From Mesotaenium endlicherianum (taxonomy: Eukaryota; Streptophyta; Zygnematophyceae; Zygnematales; Mesotaeniaceae), in contig WELA01011136.1 in the NCBI GenBank assembly GCA_009602735.1, positions 1,473,424 through 1,497,383 on the forward strand: DNA of 23,960 bases. Direction: 5' to 3'. Of this stretch, positions 1 to 9,800 are shown piece after piece. A program made the translations under genes and the position numbers. The notes under the pieces are model-generated. The model was not told where the DNA came from. It was given only the letters and a program-made list of their open reading frames with translations, and made no database searches. Position 1 is the stretch's first letter. Each line of letters begins with the position of its first letter.

Positions 1-50
1 GGGGGGGGGGTAAACAATCGGGGCCGGAGGCGGAAAGGGCGAGCACTTCA

Positions 51-56
51 TTTATT
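51..56 (-). terminator. Candidate polyadenylation signal AATAAA
   Basis: Plus-strand TTTATT at 51-56 is AATAAA on the minus strand, about 470 bp after the proposed stop at 528. It would suit cleavage near 20-40, just before the G10 tract at 1-10. The hexamer alone is weak evidence. Confidence 0.3.
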
Positions 57-527
57 GGGGGGGGTTTTCCTGGGTTTGTTTATCTTGTCCCCCTATTCCT
101 CTTACCAAAGCAAGGCCAGAGCCGGGACCAGATGGAGGAATACGAGACCCACCCCTCGCAGAGAGGTCAAGATGCGCAGTCGGAGTCTGAGGATCAAAGG
201 TTGGAGCAGAGCCTTGTTTCGCGCAATCCCCAACACATCCCAACAGATCCCACGGCCACATTAAGAGCCCAAAAGCGCCTCCCCCATGGCTCTCTGGGAC
301 CTTAATCACCTTGGGCAATATACATTCACCTTGAGCCATCTGTGGCAAGAGGCTGCGGGGCTGCCTACCGAAGGGGGGCGGCGGGGGAGAGTGCGGCGGC
401 GGCGGCGCGCGATCTGGGTCATCCACCCACCATCCCACCAGAGCACCGCAACGGCACATGCGGGCGGACATGTGTCAGGCTCACACGCGCAAGGGTATGC
501 ACGTGCGACGAGTGAAGTCAGAGCTTA
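57..527 (-). other. Probable 3' UTR or downstream DNA, no supported gene
   Basis: Open frames run in both directions here, including a Pro-rich one on the minus strand (52-471). These follow from GC-rich composition: CCG/CCC runs around 360-410. No acceptor, motif or homology links them to the cysteine-module gene. Confidence 0.3.
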
Positions 528-883
528 TCAGTCACATCCACAGCCCATCCGCTGCAGCCGCGGCATCCCGTCTGCAGCCTTTCTGGGGCAAGAAATCAGC
601 AGTAGCAGCGCCGAGCTGGGAGCAGGAGACAGCAGGTAGCAGACGGGAGCCGACAGAGAAGGCGCCACCTGGCCAGGAGGAAGCAGTCTGCGATAGATGG
701 GAGCCTGCAAATGGCCGTGACTGGGTATGCTGCCGCCAGCTGGATGCAGCAGGTGCCGACCAGATGCCACGTGGCAGCGGCTCGTCCACCTGGCGGCCGG
801 GGTCACAGGAGTAGGCCCAGCACAACCCGGCGAGCTTCTGTCTCCTCTCATTGGCAAGCAGGGCCGCCGCTCAACGGGGCACT
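528..883 (-). CDS. Possible terminal exon (tentative)
   Basis: After the 1041-1247 donor, the minus strand runs through a CTGT/CTCT pyrimidine tract and reaches TCTCTGCAG|AG at 885-884. This is a strong-looking acceptor. Reading phase 1 from 883 gives 118 codons and a stop at 530-528, with scattered Cys, many Pro/Ser/Arg and a short hydrophobic stretch (S-A-L-L-L-L-I). It shows no module homology and no family was recognised. The frame was chosen only because it fits the splice phase. Another open frame overlaps it (532-825), so the true C terminus may differ. Confidence 0.25.
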
Positions 884-3800
884 CTGCAGAGAGAGATAGA
901 GACAGGTAGACACACAGACAGACAGACATACAGATAGAGAGACAGGCACAGAGACAGGCGGCGGGCTGGAAGACAGACAGACAGGCAGGCAGGCAGGTGG
1001 GCAGACAGGCAGAGACATGCAGAGGCAGCTGAGGCAATACCTGCGCAGCAGATGCCCCCAGGGCACGAGGGGTCGTATGTGCACGGGCACTTGCTGGCAC
1101 TGGCCGCGCATGCGCCGTCGGCGCAGCAGTAGGGCAGGTTGCGGGGGCATGCCAGCCGCTGGTCCGTGAGCGTGCGGCAGTCCTCACACACTTGGCGGCC
1201 GCCCACAATCACGCTGCTGCTGCACACGCCGCGCACCGTGCTGTTGCCTGCGGGGCAAATGGGTCAGGGGCAGGGAAGGCAACAAGAAAAGATGGGAGGA
1301 GAATAGTCAAATATTTGATTCTCAAAGAATGTGAATAGACGGCCGGGCATGCATGTCCACACACACGCAGAGTTTACCGATGGCGTGGGTACTCAGACGT
1401 GCGCATGCGCGATGCTAACGCACGCGTGCGGCCATGCATGTCCGCGCACCTGCAAATGAGGAGGGAGGTGGGAAGGTAGGGACCATCGGCGTTGGAGGCA
1501 CGGAAGTCGGGGCGGGGGAAGGGCGAGGGGGGGAGGGGGATGTGGGGGTAATCTCCTGTCTCATGCAGCAACTCGTGCCCCACCGTCGCGGATGCACATC
1601 CTCTTCCCAGAGCACGCGGGCCATCAAGCTTGAGACTCGACGAGCTCGCTCTTGACTGCGCGAGCACGGCTGCCTGCGGCTCCGGACTCATGTCGCGGCT
1701 CCTCGCACCCTCGCTTTCCTGCCCACTAGTTTCTGGGGCCAAGCTCCAGGACGAAAGGGGGGGGGGGGGGAACGAGCTTCTTGTCCACACCTTAGGCCTT
1801 TTTCTTCTCTCAACATCGTAGAGGGAAAAAACTCCAACTTTGTTTATTTTCTAAAGGCGCAGGAAGTACAGCGGGCAGGCGAAAAAGGACGGGACGAGAC
1901 AGGAATCAAGGCAGGAGTACCTGCGCAGCAGGCGCCCTGGGGGCAGTCGGAGCTGTCGCTGCACTTGCAGCCGGCCACGGATTTCTGGCAGGTGCCGTCG
2001 CCGCAGCACGTGCTCGCGGTCACGGGGCACGCCGCCCCCTGGTCGGCGAATGCGTTGCAGTCGGGGCACGCCTGCTTGCCGCTCGCAAAGGGGGCGGAGC
2101 AGTGCCCCGGCGTCGCATAGCTGCCTGCGTCGCACACAGATGGCCAAACACGGATGTGACGCGCGCGTGATGCAAAAGCAGTGCAAGCCATGTATAAGGT
2201 GTGAAATAATATATTATCTGCTGAGCTCTAACAGTGACAACACATTCCTGCACGCTTCGGAACAGTACTCGAACAAATATTTACATGGTAAATTTTAATG
2301 CGAGTATAGAACCGGGCGCAGCAACAAACGTGCGCCCCAACCCTTCTCTCGTTCGAGATGAGATTCAGATCCTAATGTGCTCTCTCCGCTCTTCCTTGGA
2401 ACTTTCTTTCTCCTCCTCTTTTGTCCAATTCCAGACCCATATGGTATGAGTGGAGGAGGACACTTCAGCTGTAGGGCAGATAGCGCGAGACACATTTCAT
2501 CAGAAAATCAGGAGAGCAGAACAAGCCCAACAGGAAATAATTCACAAAAGAAGACAACGACAGCCGTAATGGGGACAGCAATCAAGCTCCAATCGCCCGA
2601 CTGCCCCTTGGACACAAGACGCTCAGCGTCAAAAAGGAGGACTGTCGTGTATCCTGGTAGCCCGGCGTGACAGCCACTAAGTCAGAGACTGCAGAATGAG
2701 CTCTCTCTCTCCTCGTAAGTACACGGAAGCACACATTGACGCGTATACATGTACACGCATTTTATTTTTTACTGAAGCCGGTCAGGCCTTTGCGAGCTCC
2801 TGATATGGAGTCCTTCATTCCTCACGTTTTCCCGGAGAAGGCCACGTACATCTTTCGGGACTCCTCACCAAACCTCAAACTTTTGACTCACCATGCTGCA
2901 TACTGCGCATGGTTCACCTTTCCACTTAGTATGAGACACAGAGCATAACATGACAACGCAAGACAAGCTTCTAACTGGTTGAGTTGGCGTTTGGCGGTTG
3001 TTATATTACAGTGGCCCACAATTTACCAAGGCAGAAGTTGCGAGACCTATCACCTGTGCAGCAGGTGCCCTTGGGGCACTCGTTGTCGCCCTTGCAGCTG
3101 CAGCCGGCCACAGACGTCTGGCAGGTGCCGTCGCTGCAGCACGTGCTGGCGCTCGAGGGGCACGCCAGCCCTTGGTCAGCAAAGGTGCTGCAGTCGGGGC
3201 ACACCTGCTTGCCGCTCACAATGGGAGGCGAGCAGTTTCCGGGCCTCGCATAGCTGCCTGCAATGCGCAAACCAACGAGTGAAATCGCACTTAAGTTTCG
3301 CATACATCACAACAAGACATGCATGCTGATGAGAGGGGGAGGAGAGCAAGACAAGGAAATGTGCACGTCGCACACGCTCGTTTGAGTCTCATGTGTTCTG
3401 TTTTGAGTCGTCGACACACTCTCTGAGAGAGGTGGGAATCTGTCCTGTTTACATAAGCAATCGAAGTAGGTACCTTCTTTGCCCCCTTCCGAGGCCAGGC
3501 CTTTGCAAGTTGTGTAAGAGAGAGAACGAGGAAATTGATTGAATTTGATTGATTGAACAGAATTTTCCTTTCAGTAAATAGATACATATCCTTACCATAT
3601 TTGTATGCCTTTGTATATTCAAACGTGTATCTATACATAGACGGATACGTATAAAAAACCCTTATATGCAAACATATGTCTACGCATGTGTAAATCTATC
3701 TACGCATAGGACTGCATACCATCACCTGTGCAGCAGGTGCCCTTGGGGCAGTCGGAGTCTGCGCTGCACTTGCAGCCGGCCACGGACATCTGGCAGGTGC

Positions 3801-6800
3801 CGTCGCTGCAGCACGTGCTGGCGGTTGCGGGGCACGTAAGCTCTTGATTGGAGAAGACGTTGCAGTCGGGGCAAGCCTGCTTGCCGCCCACGAAGGGGAG
3901 TGAGCAGTTCCCGGGCCTCGAATAGCTGCCTGTGCCGCACACGTGAGACATGAAGAGGGTCTGATCTATGGAGAGGTGCACGCAGTGGGGAGGAGCGAGA
4001 GCAAGCCAACCCCCGACACCGCGTGGAAGCGATCCTATATATCATCAAATGCACACACTTGAGAAGGTGCCACGCATGCGTGGATGTCTCGTGTTTGCCA
4101 TTAGCAAGTCCTCTCTGGAAGCCGCTGGCCTGCTGGCTGTCCACTTGGCACCTCCGGGTCGCTCCGGAAGGGGGCAGAACAGAATATAGCTTCTGTGAAG
4201 CATTTATAAAGTTACACGCGCGCACACACACTTATACACACACACACACACACACACATGAAGTTACACAGGGACTCATACGCACATGAAGTCATGCGCA
4301 CACACACGCGCATGAAGGTATACACGCACACACATGAAGTAAGCATTCACGTGGGCCTGCAATGGACTACGCACACGCTCACAGAATCAGGACACACTTG
4401 CACTGCTTTGTTGCAGCTTGCAGATTAACGACACCTCAGTTAGCGACATCTCAATTAGCAACACCCGAATCAGGATCCAGGACACGCTAGCACTGCTCGG
4501 TCCCAGCTTGCAGAGCAGCGACAGCTCAATCAGCAACGCCTCAATCAGCAACACCCCGATGAGCAACACCCAGATCAGCTACACCCTAATTAGCGATACC
4601 CAGGAACACAGGCAGTAGCCCATTCGGCAGCTTCTTTGCCTCTCGGCTCGCAAAGGAGCCGTCGCCGGCCTAAGTAGCACCGGTCATGCATGTGCAACAA
4701 AACTTTCAGTGACTTGTAATCATCTGAACAACATCCCCTCTCAACACTATTGAGTGGACAAGGCGTCTGCTTGTCCTCTTTGGTCGCGCCCCCTTGCCAT
4801 TCGACAGAACAAGGAGAATCCTCTGTCTAATTGATTCAAGCAATTAGTTGGCAAAAGAACGTGAAGTGACTTATAGATTGGCTCATCGAGTATCATTAAG
4901 AGCGCACACGCCCCGCAGCAAGACCCACCCTCCCTGTTCCCCCCACCTCTCCCCCCCCCCCCAGCGGCGCAAAGAAAATAGAAGTGCAAAGCAACGGAGC
5001 ACGTGTTTATGTTGACAGCTGTACCAGTGCAGCACGTGCCCTGGGGGCAGTCGGAGTCTGCACTGCAGCTGCAGCCAGCCACGGACGTCTGACAGGTGCC
5101 ATCGCTGCAGCACGTGCTGGCGGTTGCGGGGCACGTAAGCTCTTGATTGGAGAAGGCGTTGCAGTCGGGGCAAGCCTGCTTGCCGCCCACAAAGGGGAGC
5201 GAGCAGTGGCCCGGCCTCGCATAGCTGCCTGCATCGCCAACAACTCACAAAAACGAAGAATATAAAAACAAAAATGCGAACCTTACCATTCATGAATAGT
5301 AGGTACTGCTTCTGCAGATTTGCACACGCACACTCTTACAACACATACACAATACACAACACAATCGTACACACATATATATGTACATGTGCGCATCTTA
5401 TACACGCTGAGGGCAAGCTGTTTGCAATCAATACATGAGGGGAGCAGTAAAAGGCCAACGGCAAAGGCGCTCCAATATACATGTTATTGCACATGCACGT
5501 CCATCTCGTCACCTGTGCAGCAGGTGCCCTCGGGGCAGTCGGAGTTTGCGCTGCACTTGCAGCCGGCCACAGACGTCTGGCAGGTGCCGTCGCTGCAGCA
5601 CGTGCTGGCACTTGCGGGACACGCCAGCTCTTGATTGGAGAAGGCGTTGCAGTCGGGGCAAACCTGCTTGCCGCCCACAAAGGGGAGCGAGCAGTTCTTA
5701 GGCCTCGCATAGCTGCCTGCACCGCACACGTGACACGTGAAGAGGGTCTGATCTATGAAGATATGTATGCAGATGGGGAGGAGCAAGGGCGGGCCAACCC
5801 CCAACGCCGTGTGCAAGTGTTCCTATACAACATCAAAGATACACACTTGAGAGGGTGCCATGCATGCGTGGATGTCCATGTGTTAGCAATCAGCAAGTCC
5901 TCTCTGGAAGCCGTTCACCCGCTGGCCGTCCAGGTGGCACCTCGCTTTCGCTCTGAAAGGGGGCAGCAATCAGAATGTGGCTTCCGTGGAACATTCATAA
6001 AGTTACGCGCGCGCACACACCCACACACACACGAAGTTACACAGGCACAACACACACACACACACACACACACACACATCTGAAGTCACACATTCACGCG
6101 GGCATGCAATTGAATGCGCACGTGTTCACGGGATCAAGGACACGCTTGCACTTCTTCGTTGCAGCTTGAAGATTAGCGACACCTCGGAAACGGCGCCCCA
6201 GTTAACGACACGCCAACTAGCGACACCCCGATCTGCGACAGCCTACTTAACAACATCCGGGCAGTAGCACATCCGGCCGCTTCCTTGCCTCTCGGCTTTC
6301 AAAAGAGCCGTTGCGGGCCTAAGTAGTACCGGCTATGTATGCGCTACAGCACTTTTCAACAACTTGCATTTGTCGTACGGCATCCCTTCAACACTGTTGA
6401 GTCGACAAGACGTGAAATAGTCCTCTTGGGTTATATCCCTTTGCCATCGGAGTATCCTGGAGAACGTGGAGAATGCTCAGTCTAGATTGATTCAGGTTAC
6501 TAGTCAGCAAAATAACATAAAGAAACTGATTGATTGGCTCATAGAACAAAATTTAGGGCGCACGCGCCCCGCGACAAGCCCCCCTTCCTCCCCCCCCTTT
6601 CCCCCCTCCACCACGAAACATGTTACCCCAACACATGTGGGGTTAATCAAGGACATTATTTTGGGAAGTTGGGAAGAACAAATTGAAATGTGAGCGAGCA
6701 TGGCTTTGCATCCGCAGCGCAGCAGACACCCCCAGTAGGCTTTTCCTTGGCACAGAGAAAACGATGTGCGGAGCAACAATGCATGTGATTATGCTGACAG

Positions 6801-9800
6801 CTGTACCTGTGCAGCAGGTGCCCTGGGGGCAATCAGAGTCAGCGCTGCAGCTGCAGCCGGCCACGGACGTCTGGCAGGTGCCGTCGCTGCAGCACGTGCT
6901 AGCGCTCGCCGGGCACGCCAGCTGCTGCGCGGAGAAAACGTTGCAGTCGGGGCAAGCCTGCTTGCCGCCCACAAAGGGAAGCGAGCAGTGGCCCGGCCTC
7001 GCATAGCTGCCTGCATCGCCAACAACTCACAAAAACGAAGAATATAAAAACAAAAATGCGAAACCTTACCATTCATGAATAGTGGGTACTGCTTCTGCAG
7101 ATTTGCACACGCACACTCTTACAACACATACACGATACACGACACAATCGTACACACATATATATGTTGCGCATCTTATACATGCTGAGGGCAAGCTGTT
7201 TGCAATCAATACATGAGGGGAGCAGTAAAAGGCCAACAGCAAAGGCGCTCCAATATATATGTTATTGCACATGCACATCCATCTCGTCACCTGTGCAGCA
7301 GGTGCCCTCGGGGCAGTCGGAGTCTGCGCTGCACTTGCAGCCGGCCACAGACGTCTGGCAGGTGCCGTCACTGCAGCACGTGCTGGCACTTGCGGGACAC
7401 GCCAGCTCTTGATTGGAGAAGGCGTTGCAGTCGGGGCAAGCCTGCTTGCCGCCCACAAAGGGGAGCGAGCAGTGCCCCGGCGTCGCATAGCTGCCTGCAT
7501 CGCACACAGATGGCCACACAGGATTTCCTCGGCACAAAGAGAATAGAGTTGCGAAGCAACGGAGCATGCGTTCATGTTGACAGCTGTACCTGTGCAGCAG
7601 GTGCCCTGGGGGCAGTCGGAGTCAGCGCTGCAGCTGCAGCCGGCCACGGACGTCTGGCAGGTGCCGTCGCTGCAGCACGTGCTGGCGCTTGCGGGGCACG
7701 CCAGCCCTTGGTTGGCGAAAGCGTTGCAGTCGGGGCACACCTGCTTGCCGCTCACAAACGGCGCACTCGAGCACGTTCCTGGACTGCTGTAAGTGCCTGC
7801 AGGCAACACACATGATCGCAAACACACACACACACACACACACCACATGCGCACACAAACAAACGCAGACACGCACGCATACACGCACACGCGCACAAAT
7901 GCACACACACACACACACACGCACGCAGGCGCACATACGCGCACACGCGCACGCATGCGCGCACACACACAGAGCAGTGTGGCTCGCGTCAGTCGAGAAA
8001 AGTCCATCTGCGACTGCGACGCTCCTGCAGCTACGCCAAAGTTCTTGGGGGCTGGGTAATGTCGGTGAGCTTTGAGCCCATGCATGGCGTTTTGGCAAGC
8101 TTTCGACAAGCTCAAAATGATGTGTCCTCATTCAGGCCACAGCTAGTTGAGATTGTGACGACTGGAGTTGTTGGAGACAAGCTGCTGCCGTCGTGTAATC
8201 AGGAGACAGAGCTGTTTAACGGATTTCCTTCCGGTGATACAATCAATTTCAAGGTCGGGGCCAGCAGCACTTGTCGCCGTCAGCAATAGGCTCAAATAGC
8301 ACAGGGACTCAAGCATCAGAGGTGCCTCATCGATGCCATGCAGCATAGAGAGCATGGCAGGAAAGCACCGCTACATACGTGCACACGCATGACTTCAATT
8401 CATAATGTCAAGCACAAACCTGAAACACTTCGGCCATCTTGCGCTCGCCCTCACCTGGACCCTCACCCTTGCATAATCTCTTTATCTCTCTGTCTCTCTC
8501 TCTCTGTGTGTGTGTGTGTGTGTATTCGTACTTTTATAAAGCACATGCAAAACATTACACATAACAGATGAACTCTATAAACTGGTACTGCGTACAACAT
8601 ACTTTAGATATTATAGTCATATCACCATGATATGAGTATGCGTACTCATAAGAATAAAATACTTATATAGTGCATATATTATTGACACATATGCAGTCAT
8701 AAGAATATAATAGAAATATAGTACATATGTTATTGACATGTATAAGAATATAGTACTTATATCACATGATATGTGTATGCATGGCCATAAAAACATGATA
8801 GTATGCATGGTCATACGAATATAGTAGTTACATAATACATATACTACACATAATATTGTCATGTATGAGAATATAATAGGTTATGTCACCTTGATAAAGT
8901 GAGTGTGCAGCCTCTTCATGGGAGCCAAATCCTACCCACTTGAATAAACCTTAATACCCTATTCCTTACCTCACCCCTTAGCGCTTTTCCAAGCCCGAGA
9001 GCTCTCCTTTTGCTCCTAGCCGCAACCTTCAACTTTGTCCCACTGGCATACCATACCCCTCGATGTAAGAGTGCAAAAGGAGCAAGGCCCCAACAGCAAG
9101 GCCCCGCTGCCACTTCCGCCCCCGCCCCTGCCCCCGCCCCTGCCCCCGCCCCCGGCTTTCTCCTCCTTCCCCGCTCTCGCTCACTGCAAAGCCCCCGCCT
9201 CTTCCATGAAGGTCACAACAATCGCCCTTCTATCAGTCTCCTCCGTCTCTTGTGAAGCTCACCCCAAATTTATTTTCTTCCCCCCCTTTCTCCCCCCCCA
9301 CTGCCTCCACCAATCAAGTCGGCCCTCCCCCTCCACCCCCTCCTCAGCACCACGTAGCTCAAAAAATGAAGCTTCTAGTATCCTCATGCTACCAACCCTA
9401 AACCTAAAGCCCCGTACCGTAATCGTTTGAAATTTGAAGAACCCAGCCAAACCCTAATTTTCGAAGCTGAAACCCCTCTCCTCACGCCTGGGCGATAGGT
9501 CCCCTACAGACAAAGGCTGCTGCCCGATCCCCACTCCAGTTCCCAAGAAACAGTAATCTGACATGTTCAACTCAAAACCCTGGGCTCTGGACCCTCACCC
9601 ATGGAGCTCGCTACATGCACACATGTATGTGCAAGTCAGCAAGCGAGTGCCACCACCTCCCCCCACCCCAACCTCTACCTGGTGGCCCTGAAAGGGCGAG
9701 AAATTGTGATGCAGGGTTTGCAAACCCTAACCCCCTCAGACCCGTGCCATTCAGCTCTAGCCCCCCCCCCAGGCTGTGGGCCCTCGGCCCCAGACGGCTT

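Larger units (their letters stand above)
3930..5024 (-). other. Long intron of duplication unit 1
   Basis: 1095 bp bounded by GTACAG and CACAG. It contains a CA repeat (4217-4258), CA-rich relics to about 4335, a 15-bp minisatellite (4422-4612) and a C12 tract (4951-4962). No coding signal is supported. Confidence 0.7.
3726..5512 (-). repeat. Tandem duplication unit 1: A exon, long intron, B exon, short intron
   Basis: This 1787-bp unit (exon 8, intron 3930-5024, exon 7, intron 5229-5512) matches the next 1778 bp part for part. Shared intron landmarks include AGCAAGTCCTCTCTGGAAGC, a CA repeat, a 15-bp minisatellite, a CCTAAGTAG segment, a poly-C tract and the 280-bp short intron. Confidence 0.85.
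5717..6806 (-). other. Long intron of duplication unit 2
   Basis: 1090 bp bounded by GTACAG and TGCAG and paralogous to 3930-5024. It holds a (CA)n run at 6009-6080, a short version of the 15-bp minisatellite at 6168-6258 and C-rich tracts near 6587-6610. No coding signal is supported. Confidence 0.7.
5513..7290 (-). repeat. Tandem duplication unit 2: A exon, long intron, B exon, short intron
   Basis: 1778-bp partner of the unit at 3726-5512 (exon 6, intron 5717-6806, exon 5, intron 7011-7290). The short introns differ by only about ten changes by eye plus a 4-bp indel. The long introns are more diverged, mostly in repeat length. A third, shortened A-B pair (exons 4 and 3) follows with its intron reduced to 95 bp. 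Confidence 0.85.

Noticed and set aside
52-471. 139-codon Pro-rich minus-strand frame as the gene's last exon
   Set aside because: No phase-compatible acceptor was convincing and its composition follows the local GGC/CCG runs.
5481-6083. 200-codon plus-strand Ala/Gly-rich frame, with similar ones at 4984-5265, 6766-7047 and 7213-7815
   Set aside because: These are antisense shadows of the module exons. The same Ala/Gly pattern recurs wherever a module lies opposite, then runs into CA repeats.
1041-7796. Regularly spaced near-identical ~204-bp repeats as a CRISPR-like or satellite array
   Set aside because: Spacing is irregular, the repeats are splice-bounded coding exons with conserved cysteines, and the setting is eukaryotic.
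7066-8115. 349-codon minus-strand open frame crossing two module exons and two introns
   Set aside because: It runs through obvious GT/AG sites, reads exon 4 (7291-7494) in the wrong frame for the cysteines, and owes its length to the CA repeat at 7823-7972.
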